A stretch of 64,000 nucleotides of DNA from Castor canadensis (taxonomy: Eukaryota > Chordata > Mammalia > Rodentia > Castoridae). Position numbers and translations under genes: made by a program. This document shows positions 53,110 through 64,000 of this stretch, piece by piece (the stretch's first letter is position 1; each line of letters opens with the position of its first letter). The stretch covers positions 104,817,384 through 104,881,383 of the forward strand of contig NC_133391.1 in assembly GCF_047511655.1 (NCBI RefSeq), read 5' to 3'. The notes beneath the pieces are model-generated. The model had not been told where the DNA came from and made no database searches. It saw only the letters and a program-made list of their open reading frames with translations.

Positions 53110-53300
53110 AAGATTCTGTGATACTGTTACTTCTTTCAAGGCCAGGTTGAGGTTCACTTTGTTCATGAAACTTTCCCTGGCTAAAAAATGATCTTTTGCG
53201 TTTAAATATATAATCTCAAATAGACCATCCTTTTGACATATGTGCTAATATATTTCTTGGCCTTGTTCTACCTGAAAAAAGTTCTTTGTAATGGCATTCA
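53110..53300 (+). mobile_element. L2 3' end fragment, sense
   Basis: 'tcaaggccaggttgaggttcac', 'catgaaactttccctggc', 'gtgctaatatatttcttggcc'. Confidence 0.5.
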
Positions 53301-53734
53301 CTATAGAGTGATTGCAGAACTAACATCACAAACTACAGAGAAAATAGGATATTATAAATTCAAGTGATAGGAAATATGAAAGAAAATATTAACATTTGAT
53401 GTTAGGTGAATATGAAAAATGATCTGAACTATAACCTAATTGGTGGAGTTTAAGGAATTAAAACATCTAAAAATAAAAGTATAGATGAAACACTTTTGAT
53501 ACATATTTTAAAGATTGTCCTGTTTAAGAACCATTTTTAGTTCCTTTTTTGAGAACTGTCTGTACATACTTTTTAAAAAATTAGGTGATTAGCCCTTACA
53601 AATTGATTTTTGAGAACACAATATACTACCTAACAAATTATCCATTTATGGTAGGAGTTTTTCATAGTCAGTCTTCTGACATCATTTGTATTTTCCTTCA
53701 TTCAGAAATAGGATTTTTTTTTTTCCGTGTAAAG
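53301..53734. other. Intron 1, unassigned
   Basis: No repeat or exon recognised. Confidence 0.4.
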
Positions 53735-53744
53735 GTTTTTACCC

Positions 53745-53812
53745 CCTTTTTTTTGGGGCCTTATGCTTGTTAGGCAGGCGCTCTACCATTCAAGTCACTC
53801 TGCCAGCCTGGC
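53745..53812 (-). repeat. tRNA-type SINE, antisense, truncated
   Basis: 'ggggccttatgcttgttagg', 'gctctaccattcaagtcactctg'. The B-box part is damaged. Confidence 0.8.
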
Positions 53813-53889
53813 TTTTACCACTTGAGAGACTATAATACCACTTTTTTTTTTTAAAGGCTCTCCTTATTTTTAACATTATTTTGTAGTGT

Positions 53890-54090
53890 AATAACCATGA
53901 CAACAGCAAATAGTACTAACACATATTTACTGCTTACTGTGTATGAGGTATAATTCTTAACCACAACTTGATGGAGTAGGTTGAATTATTATTTCTGTTT
54001 TATGGAAGAGGAAATAAAGGTGCAGAGTGTTTAAATCACATGCCAAGAGTCTCATAGCTACTAGATGCAGAAAGATTGATGACAGAAAAT
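53890..54090 (-). repeat. MIR-type fragment, antisense
   Basis: 'acatatttactgcttactgtg', 'tgtatgaggtataattctta', 'ttttatggaagaggaaataaag', 'cacatgccaagagtctcatagc'. Confidence 0.7.
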
Positions 54091-54229
54091 TAAGAACATT
54101 TTTGGACAGTGTTGAAGACCTACCCACTAGAAATAGGTGGTAATGGCATCAGTTCAGTTTTCTTTTTTTAGAAACCTTCAGGCCAGTTCTGCTATCAGAC
54201 TTCATATAATTGATGCTCTTTAATCAGCT

Positions 54230-54296
54230 CAGTCCTCCTGCCTCAGCCTCCTGGGTATAGAAAGGACAGGCATTTGCCACCATGCCACACTTTGTA
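54230..54296 (-). repeat. B1-like SINE fragment, antisense
   Basis: 'cagtcctcctgcctcagcctcc' and 'gccaccatgccacac'. Only the 5' half of the element remains. Confidence 0.7.
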
Positions 54297-54374
54297 TGTT
54301 ACTCTTAAAGCTTATCGAGATTTTTTTTTTTAAAGTGTATTGGGTAAATTAGAGTAGGTTGAAGAAATCACTGC

Positions 54375-54466
54375 TAGTGCTGGTGGTGTGGTTTAAGTGG
54401 TAGAGTGCCTGCCTAGCAAGCGTGAGGCCCTGAGTTCAAATCTCAGTACTGCCCCAAAAAAAGGCA
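54375..54466 (+). repeat. tRNA-type SINE, sense
   Basis: 'gtggtgtggtttaagtggtag', 'gcctgcctagcaagcgtgagg', 'ccctgagttcaaatctcag' and an A-tail. It lies only about 330 bases before exon 2. Confidence 0.95.
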
Positions 54467-54772
54467 ATGTGGTAACTACTTTTTACTTCCTTTTGTTATT
54501 CTTTGTTTATACAAAACGTTTCTTGGGAATGGATTTTGAATGTGTATCTAGCTCATTTAACTTTTGTTCACACTTTATTAACTTCTAGAGGATTATGAGA
54601 TGAGGCCGCATAACATACTTTTAGCTTACACTAAATACGTGGTCTTGAATACACGAATTTGAGAATAATGATGTATTTTAATAGTAAACTGATTTTTCCT
54701 AAAATGCAATTTTCAAAAATGTATGGTAAGTTTTCCAGCAGTATTCCTAAACCCAAAGTCATTCATTGTTAA

Positions 54773-56439
<1,667 letters not shown>

Positions 56440-56522
56440 TTTCGTGGTGGTTTTTAGGATTGAATACAGGGCTTTGTACATGCTAGGCAAATGCTCTACC
56501 ACTGAACTAATCCCTCGTCCTA
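56440..56522 (-). repeat. ID-like SINE, antisense
   Basis: 'ttttaggattgaatacagggc', 'ttgtacatgctaggcaaatg', 'ctaccactgaactaatccc'. Confidence 0.9.
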
Positions 56523-56633
56523 AAAAGCTTTCCTTTTTTACAGGAATGTTCATAAGATACATACATTATCTGAGGGGGAGTTCAAGCTTAAAAAATAATC
56601 ATGAAGTTAATTTTCTTCTGGGTCTTTTTTTAA

Positions 56634-56716
56634 AATATGGTACTGGAGTTTGAACTCAGGATCTTCTGCTTTCTAGACTTAGAGGTGTTTTGCCACTTGA
56701 GCCACTCTGACGGCCC
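56634..56716 (-). repeat. tRNA-type SINE, antisense
   Basis: 'tggtactggagtttgaactc', 'aggatcttctgctttctagac', 'cacttgagccactctgacgg'. Confidence 0.9.
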
Positions 56717-58424
56717 TCTTCCACATCTTAACTTGTTTTTGTGAAAGAAAAGAATATTTTCTTTTGTATTGATGGAATGCCAAATGAGGTTCTATGAATA
56801 TCAGATATTCTAGTAATGTTACTTTTCTGATACAGTTTCATATCCTCACTGTTTTGTTTTGTGATTTTTAAGATCAACTAACTTTTTTCTTTTTTTAAGT
56901 GTGTGCTGAAATTATCAGGTCATGAAAGTTACCTTATTGAGTGTTGTCACCTAGCTTAGTTGAATAAGACCATTGTTACAGCTTTTGGTATAATTACTGT
57001 TTTACCAACCTTTCATAATATGAAATGATGGTTTTAATATTGAAAAAAACCTCATCCCTTCTCAATTGCCTACATAAAAATACTGTTGATAAACAACAGT
57101 TTGCATTTTAAACCATCTGAATAATTGAATTGAAAAAGAGAAATATGAGAGTGTTTTTCTAAGTTCTATAAAAATTCTTGAAGTTTCAGGGGGAAGGCTG
57201 ATGAGGATATTTTAAAAATTGAACAGTGTAGGATGGCTTGGGAGTGACTGTTGAATAGAAATTTTAGTGGAACTATTCAGGTGAAAACATGGATAGATAT
57301 CACAACAGATTAATCATGAATATGTGAAGAAACTAGTTTTTAGTTTTTGTATATGTCATCTTATCATTCATATATTCCACTGTCATTATAACTTCAAACA
57401 GCAAATAAATAGTTCATAATTTTCTTAAAAGTGTGACTTCTGTTTTGGTATCACATTAATTAATTTCTGTCCCTATATCTCATTGACCTCTATTTCTTTG
57501 AAATGGAGAATTTAAAATGGTGTCTGCTTCTAGTTTATTGATTTCATGAATAAACCATTTTTCCCAAAGAATTCGATACCTTGGAAGAACAAGCAATTAT
57601 ATTTAAATAAGCAATTTTATATAAATTGGTAGCCTTTTTAACATAAAAAAGTTAGTTAATTTTCTGGCTCTAAATAACACTTGTGTGTTGATGGTAGTGC
57701 TGTTTTTTTTTTAAACTATACTTTTTGTTTTTAAAAAAACTGTATAACCTTTAGCCTGGTTTAATCTCATTAATACCTTTATATTTGTATAAAACATTAT
57801 GCTGGTAAAATTTTTAAAATCTGTTATTTCATTTGAATCTGTACACTGTGAACTAACTAGGAGGGAGGGTATGTTGGGGTGTGCTCTAACCTCTGAAATC
57901 ACAGTGTCTGAAATTAATACAGGTTTTTCATTGGGGAATCAGGGAGGGGCTCGGAGCTCCCCAGGAAGGTCCTTCAGAAAATGGTGATTTAAGGCTTCAG
58001 TTTTCAAGTGGTACTTAGAGAGTCTAGCCTTCTTCCTGCTTATTGCTCTTTTGTTTCTCCTGTGACCTTGGAGTCCTCTGTTAGATGCTGTGCAAGTTGG
58101 CGGGAAGAGAAAATGGGCTATGTATCTTTCTGGAGATTCTGGGCTGTCAAGCTTAGAGATAGTCGTGATTTCTGCCCACATTAACATAAGTTGGGTCCTT
58201 TGACTAGTTCTAGCCAAAGGGCTGAGGAATCATTATACCTAAGAAGTAAAAAAAAACCTTGGTGAGTGCGTAGTTCTTCTCTTCCATAGCTGATATTTCC
58301 AGATTTGCAAATGAAGAAACAAGTTTTAAATTCTTCACTCAAAGTCCACACACTAATAAATGAAATAGATTGAGATCTTTTCTCCTAGAAGGCCAATTCA
58401 CAGTTTAGTATAGCATCCCTACCT
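56717..58424. other. Intron 2, unassigned
   Basis: About 1.7 kb without a repeat I can name. Overlapping frames at 57799-57987 (+) and 57939-58217 (-) are in a slightly GC-richer patch but carry no domain. Confidence 0.4.
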
Positions 58425-59235
58425 TATCTGTGTTTCAGTTTCTACTGTTAAAATTGTTTGCAGTCAACTGCAGTTTGAAAATACTAAATGTAGCCAGACG
58501 TGGTAGTGCACACCTATGATCCTAGCTACTTAGAAGGTAGAGGCAGGAGGATTGCAAGTTTGAGGCCAGCCTAGGCAAAGGTAGAGGCCAGACTCTGTTT
58601 CAGAAAACAAAAGGGCTAAGGGTATAGTTCAAGTGGTAGAGCACTTGCTTAGCATGTACATGGCCCTGGGTTCAATCCCAAATATTGTCCCCTCCAAAAA
58701 AAAAAATTAAATGGAAAAATTCCAGAATTAAACAGTTTATGAGTTTTAAATCACATACCATTCTGAGTAGCATGATGAAATTTCATTCCATCCTTCCTTC
58801 TTCGGATATGATTCATTTCTTTGTCTAGTATGTCTACAGTATAAGCTCTCTGCTTCTAAGTACTTAGTAGCCACCTCAGGTTATCAGATCTACTCTTGTG
58901 GTATCAAAGTGCTGTGTTCAAGTTACCCTCACATTGCATGTCACATGCCTTGTTGTTCACCTGTTTCATCTCATCATGTAAGTATTGTGTTATGCCACAT
59001 CATCACAATGGTGAGTACAGTATAATAAGATATGAGAGAGACCACATTAACATAACTTTTTTTAAGAGTATGTTGTTATAATTGTTCTATTTTATTATTG
59101 TTAATCTCTTACTGTGCCTAGTTTATAAATTAAATTTTATCAATAAGTATATATGCATAGGAAAAAGCATAGTATATGTAGTTAGTGCTGTTGCAGTTTG
59201 AGGCATCTTTTTGGGGTCTCGGGACAAATCCCTTA
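58425..59235 (+). mobile_element. Tigger-type DNA transposon remnant, split by a SINE
   Basis: Order and wording fit a non-autonomous Tigger (Tc/mariner) element: 'gtcaactgcagtttgaaaatac', after the SINE 'ggaaaaattccagaattaaac', 'attctgagtagcatgatg', 'ggttatcagatctactc', 'gtatcaaagtgctgtgttc', and the right end 'ataggaaaaagcatagtatatg' with 'ggcatctttttggggtctcgg'. The transposase region is absent. Confidence 0.75.
58490..58702 (+). repeat. Dimeric SINE, sense, complete
   Basis: B1 half 'gccagacgtggtagtgcacac' and 'gcaagtttgaggccagcctagg', then tRNA half 'ggtatagttcaagtggtagag' and 'ccctgggttcaatccc' with an A11 tail. The flanks ACTAAATG and ATTAAATG suggest a short target-site duplication. 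Confidence 0.95.
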
Positions 59236-59700
59236 AGGATAAGAGGTTGGCTTCTGTATTTGTTTGATTTATAACTGCATCCATTCCACATCTTGTCTTG
59301 GAAATGTCATATTTGAGGAGTTTTAAATTTGGTTACAATTACATTTTGTAACCATCGTGACTTCCGTTGGTAGTTTTACAGAATAATTTAAGATTATTAT
59401 CTTTATACTATTTTTCTAGTTGTACTTTGCCTTTTAGAATTCAGGTTTTAGGTGGTGTATGATTCCTCTTCACGTATTATGTTCTTACTGCTTCTCTGTG
59501 GTTACTTAGCCAGCTTATAGTCTAAATCAAAAGATACACCAGCATTGATTTGATTGCCAAAAATATACTAAGTATGAAATAAAATTTAAGAAATATTTCT
59601 TGCTCAACCTATACCTCTTTCCTTAGCATTTGAGATTAAATTTGTTCTGCATTACTATACTATAAATGTTTTGTATTGCTCCTTCCAATTTTTAGGAAAA
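59236..59700. other. Intron 2, unassigned
   Basis: No repeat or exon recognised. Confidence 0.4.
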
Positions 59701-60004
59701 TACAGATTGAGTATCTGTAATCTGAAATTCCAAAGTCTAACATCCAAAATCTGAAACTTTTTGAACACTGATGTGATACCATGAGTAGACACCTGGTGCC
59801 AGGTCACAGTGAAAATACACACACATTGAAAACACTATATAAAGTTACCTTCAAGCTATGTTATATGAAATATAAGTGAATTTTGCATTTAAATCTGGGT
59901 TCCATCCCCAAGGTATCTAATGTATATGCAAATACTCTAAAATCTAAATTCCAAAACACTTCTGGACCTAAGTATTTTGGATAAGGGATACTTAACCTAT
60001 ATTA
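59701..60004. mobile_element. DNA transposon remnant with terminal inverted repeats
   Basis: The left end CAGATTGAGTATCTGTAATC and the reverse complement of the right end, AGGTTAAGTATCCCTTATCC, match over about 30 bases with several changes, so the element is bounded by inverted repeats. The body is about 300 bases with no transposase. It fits a Tigger-like MITE. The strand cannot be set from the ends alone. Confidence 0.7.
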
Positions 60005-61055
60005 CAGAAGATGTTAATTCTTTTTTAATATTCCTTTTTTGTGTTTATCAGACTTTATTGGAGGAATTCCTACTTTAATAAGAAGTTGAGTAGTAATACC
60101 TCTTTGGCCTATAACCTGTAAGATATATTGTTGACCTAAAAAGACTGAAGATCCTAATGCTTTCAGACTGTTTCTCCCTCCCTCCCCAAAGAGAAGTTGC
60201 TTCCCTGTGTATTTACTGTAAACTGCTTTCCTTAACATAAGGAACACTTGTTCTAGGAGTTAGTTGCTTCTGTTACCTAGATATTGCTTATTATGTCCAC
60301 TAACTTATAGCCAAAGTATTCTCTGCTTTCTATTGTAATTAAAGTTACTTTTTGTTTTGAAGTTTGCTTGGCCCCTCTTTTCATGGAGAGGTAAGTGATA
60401 GGTTACATTCTTTGTACATTTGAATAGTGGGTTTTGCATGAAGAGTAGGATATTGCTTTTTCTCCATAATAGCTTTCTTGCTGTACATTTTCCTAATTGT
60501 TTTAACTAACCTCATGCATTTTTCTCAACCCTTTCATCTCTGTAATCGCTCACTTTGGTCTGCTACTTCCCTTCATATGTCCCTCATCAAAAGTATATTT
60601 TGCTTAAATTTAGTCTGATTTTTATCCCATTCCATATTGTTAAAGAAGGTGTTACAGTATTAGAGCACCTTCATATTTGATTGCCTTAATTGCCTGTTCT
60701 CTGTTGCATGTTGCCTGATCCAACAATCTCCAAGTTCCCTTTGGTGAGAGAAACCTACTATTCAAATGCACCAGAGGTGGGACCTATGACCTAAGGGAAG
60801 GTTTTAAACCTTCAGCTACCCTTACTGAATGCTTGAGTCCTTGCTCTCCTTGCCTTAGCTGTCTTAACTTCCACTTCCAGAATGTTCGTGATATTCTATG
60901 ACAATTTTCAACAAATAGCATTGTTTATGTATAACATGGTATTTTAGCTGCTTGTGTTGAAAGATTGTCTGGGTTTTCAGTACTACTTGTTTTTTGTTTT
61001 TTCACTTGTTAAACTCATGGAAATTTTGAATAGAAACTAAATTGTCTTTAGTTAC
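60005..61055. other. Intron 2, unassigned
   Basis: No repeat or exon recognised. The - frame 60014-60247 has no domain. Confidence 0.4.
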
Positions 61056-61059
61056 TGCC

Positions 61060-61380
61060 TTGTTAGTTAGACTAGGCTGTTAAAAGAAAGCACTGTGGCT
61101 AAGTGGTTTATAAAAAATAAAAGTTTATTTCTCACAGTTCTAGCTCCTGGAACTCTGAGATCAGGGTGCTAATGTGGTCCCTTTATGGTGAGGGGCCTCT
61201 CTAGGTTGTGTACTGCCAACTTGTACCCTGACATGGTAGAAAGAGCAAGCCAGCTTTCTGACCTTGTTTAAAAAGGGCACTAATCTCATTCACCTTTACA
61301 ACCTAATTACCTCCCAAAAGCTCCATGCTCCAAATACCATCACTTTGGGATTAGATTTCAATGATTAACTTACATATTAA
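61060..61380 (-). mobile_element. MLT1-type MaLR LTR, antisense
   Basis: 'gttagttagactaggctgtt', 'ggctaagtggtttataaaa', 'gtttatttctcacagttctagc', 'actctgagatcagggtgc', 'aagggcactaatctcattc', 'aattacctcccaaaagctcc' and 'aaataccatcactttggg' are in clear MLT1 reverse order. Confidence 0.9.
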
Positions 61381-61464
61381 ATCTTTTTTTTAACTTGCTC
61401 TATCAGTACTTTGTTTTTGTATATTTCTTCACATTCAGATTCCCATTTCAAATTTCTTTCTTTT

Positions 61465-61662
61465 TTTTTTTATTGTGGTACTGGGGCTTGAACTCAGGGC
61501 CTACACCTTGACCACTCCACCAGCCCTTTTTTGTGAAGGGTTTTTTCAAGACAGGGTCTCATGAACTATTTGTCTGGGCTGGCTTCAAACTGCGAATCCT
61601 CCTGATCTGCCTCCTGAGTAGCTAGGATTACAGGCGTGAGCCACTGGCCACCCAGCCACTAT
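61465..61662 (-). repeat. Dimeric SINE, antisense
   Basis: T-run, 'tggggcttgaactcagggcc', 'gaccactccaccagcccttt', 'caagacagggtctcatgaac', 'gctaggattacaggcgtgagcc'. Confidence 0.95.
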
Positions 61663-61684
61663 TTCAGATTTCTAAAAGTTTTCT

Positions 61685-61782
61685 TTCTTTCTTTTTTTTT
61701 TTGAGGTACTAGGGGTTTGCAACTCAGGGCTTCGTGCTTGCTAGGCAGGCACTCTACTACTTGAACCACTTGTCAGCCCAAG
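61685..61782 (-). repeat. tRNA-type SINE, antisense
   Basis: T-run, 'gggtttgcaactcagggcttcg', 'tactacttgaaccacttgtcagccc'. It lies 22 bases from the preceding dimer. Confidence 0.9.
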
Positions 61783-63475
61783 TTTTATTTCTTAAAATTT
61801 CTAGAGTTGTTTTTTGTAAATGGCATTGCTGCTTATACCTTTGAAATAAATCTGGATCAAAACATTATCTATTTTCTGCTACATTTTTTTCAGTGGTATT
61901 GAACAAAGTTATAGTGGTCCAATAATATTTTATGTGATTTATACATAAGTGATTATTGTAAAATTATTTCAATGATTCAGTGAGATACAATACCAAATCA
62001 ACTTCATTATCTGAGCTATTGCTAACAGACTGAAATGAACATAAATGGAAAAGTTACTGAAGTACATTTAATTTATCCATTTCTAAAGCAACGTATGACT
62101 GTAATATGGATAAAGATGACAAATTGATAATAAAATAAAAATAAGGGATAGTGGACTATAGTCTAATTATACAAAGATAATCACTATGTAAATTTTGTTA
62201 TATTTTCTTCTAATCTATCCATCTTTCCACTTACAGGTTATGATATATGTGCAACTTTACATCATGCTCTTTTTTGTTTAACAATAACATAAACACTTTT
62301 CCTCTAATTGTATTTTTGTGGCTATTATTAACTGCTTCATGGACTCTAAATCTAATAAAGTTTTATACCTGTTTCAAGCTTATATTAGAAAAGTATAGTA
62401 CAGCAGTTATAGGCAGGAAGTCATTTTGCTGAGATAGACATGCCAACTAACAATAAAGGAAAAAACTAAAAATTGAGACCAGAAGACAAAGTTTAGTAGT
62501 AAATGGAAATTCTATGGTGTGTGGTGTAGAATCAAACTGTATAAAGCACAGACTGTTAAAAAAAAAAAAAAGAAGAAGAAAGAAATCATGCAAACCTACT
62601 TGTAAGTTTTACCTTGAATCTGATGTCTTACCATACATGGCCACTCTGTGCTGCCTTCTCAGCTTTTTCAACCAGAACTCTGCTGTTAAGCCTTGTGCCT
62701 ACCCACCTCAGCCTGATTCTACATTCCTGAAACTAGAGCCCATTGGTCTCATCTTCACACCAAATTCACAACCCTTGTTACAGGTGCCAACCCCTTTTCT
62801 TTATTGTATTTTAACATTTTTATGTATTTTAATTTTTGCTTGTGGAAGAAGTGTTTTGTCAGGGCTGAAATCCTGATTTAAGCTGTGGATCCTATTCCCT
62901 CTGACTTTTACCTAGACTGCTGCTTTGGTTATTCATCATTTTTATGTCTGTAGTTGCTCAGTTTCTGTTGGATTGTTCCTATTTGCAAGCATACTTTCGT
63001 TTTTTTAAAAGATCTTCCTTTAAAAGTAATAAAGTGTTACAGCCTGCCTCCCCACTTAAGAAATAAAGCCCCTTCGTATCTGTTCCTTAGTGTTTTGCTT
63101 ATTTCTCTATTTCCCTTTGTAGTCAACTTTGCTACATGAGTTATCTATACTTCCTCATTAACTATTTAACCATATACTATGTTTATTCTCTCCTTAGGTG
63201 ATTTTAAGATTAATTTCCTTGTATTAAATACTGCAGTTATATAGTGACCCCAAATTTTCTCTGAACTGTAGATTCTAATACATAGCTGCCCTCTTTACAT
63301 TTTAACTTCATGTCTCATAGGCACTTGAAGGTCAACATATTTAAGTTCTCGATTTCTTCCTGCTGTGTTCTATATCAGAAAATGTATTACCATTTCCTTC
63401 AAATCAAAAATGTAGTGACATCTTGTATTTCTTACCTTTTTTACTCAATACCTTAAGTTCATCAGAAGACCTGTC
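61783..63475. other. Intron 2, unassigned
   Basis: Includes an A/GAA run at 62558-62583. The 120-codon frame at 62514-62876 begins across that A-run and has no domain. Some pieces (62930-63200) may be decayed L2. No exon recognised. Confidence 0.4.
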
Positions 63476-63477
63476 AG

Positions 63478-64000
63478 TTTGCTGTCCAGTACATCTTCCT
63501 GCTATTCTTTCTTGCCTCCCTCTAATTTAAGGGGTCTTAAAAATGTAAATTTAACTCTCCTGCTTTGAGACTAGCATTTTAGCATAAAATGTGATCTCTA
63601 GACTGTGACCTATAAGACTTGCATAATCTGCTTCCTTTTTGCCTCCTTAGCTTCTCTCTTATGTTTCTTCTTGAAGCTTCTGCTTCATTGGCTTTTTAGT
63701 TGTTGTAGTATTGTATTTATTTTCATGCCTTTATGTTGTTGGATATGCTGTTCCTTGCCTGAAATTCTGTTCCCTCCATTTTTCTTATGCTGGTTAAATG
63801 TCTCAGAAATTTTCTTCACTATTATCTTGTCTCTCGTGTTCTCACTACTCTTCTGGTTCTTTCATGTGATACCACAACTTGTAATTCATAATTCTGCTCT
63901 GACTGGAACACAAGCATCAAAAATACAGAGACTTTGGCTTTATTGGGCATGATTATATCTCCATTGCCTAGCAGAGTATATGCTACATGGTGGGCTCTAC
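63478..64000 (+). mobile_element. L2 3' end, sense, runs off the window
   Basis: 'gacctataagacttgcataatc', 'tgctgttccttgcctgaaattc', 'gttaaatgtctcagaaattttc', 'gactggaacacaagcatc', 'ctttattgggcatg' and 'cattgcctagcagagtatatgc' give the sense L2 tail. The 115-codon frame at 63605-63952 is inside it and is not a gene. Confidence 0.8.

Noticed and set aside
62514-62876. 120-codon frame with a Lys/Arg-rich start
   Set aside because: The Lys/Arg run is simply an A/GAA tract. No domain, no splice sites and no conservation evidence.
63605-63952. 115-codon hydrophobic frame that looks like a membrane protein
   Set aside because: The nucleotide sequence is the 3' end of an L2 element. The T-rich composition gives Phe/Leu-rich translation.

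Overview
The window is nuclear DNA from a placental mammal, almost certainly a rodent. Outside one island it is AT-rich and CpG-poor, it lacks compact gene clusters, and it is saturated with retroelements. The dominant repeat is a two-part SINE, a B1/7SL-like half followed by a tRNA-like half with A-box and B-box. Many copies exist in both orientations, with simpler ID-like copies beside them. This combination points to a castorimorph rodent, and a beaver-like genome is my best guess; that is inference from SINE flavour only. L1, L2, MIR, MaLR LTRs and Tigger-type DNA transposon remnants are also present, as expected for a rodent.

The one protein-coding gene I can identify is the 5' end of TMEM161B on the + strand. 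A CpG-island promoter lies at about 35.13-36.1 kb. Exon 1 ends exactly at the start ATG (35765-35767) followed by a GTGAGT donor. Exon 2 (54794-54897) supplies residues 2-35 and the first two bases of codon 36. Intron 1 is 19,026 bp. Exon 3 is not in the window, so the last 9.1 kb is intron 2. A possible alternative first coding exon at 36083-36295 would splice in phase to exon 2.

Layout: 1-0.4 kb, SINEs; 0.4-3.34 kb, a broken gammaretrovirus-like ERV with a good 3' LTR; 3.66-4.77 kb, a second ERV remnant; 4.8-5.7 kb, old L1 with a SINE in it; 7-14.4 kb, SINE/microsatellite pairs, L2 and MIR; 14.6-20 kb, SINE and MaLR LTR copies and an L1 end; 22.2-23.2 kb, L1 ORF2; 24-34 kb, old repeats and unassigned DNA; 35.1-36.1 kb, promoter; 36-54.8 kb, intron 1, including a 4-kb nested L1 mosaic (39.6-43.7 kb); 54.9-64 kb, intron 2 with two Tigger remnants, an MLT1 LTR and an L2 tail.

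I found no CRISPR array, no prokaryotic gene system, no canonical tRNA or rRNA gene and no clear novel multi-gene system. The most unusual items are the in-phase alternative first exon, the palindromic ETS pair in the promoter, tail-seeded microsatellites beside SINEs, and some repeat-free TAAT-rich blocks that may be regulatory.
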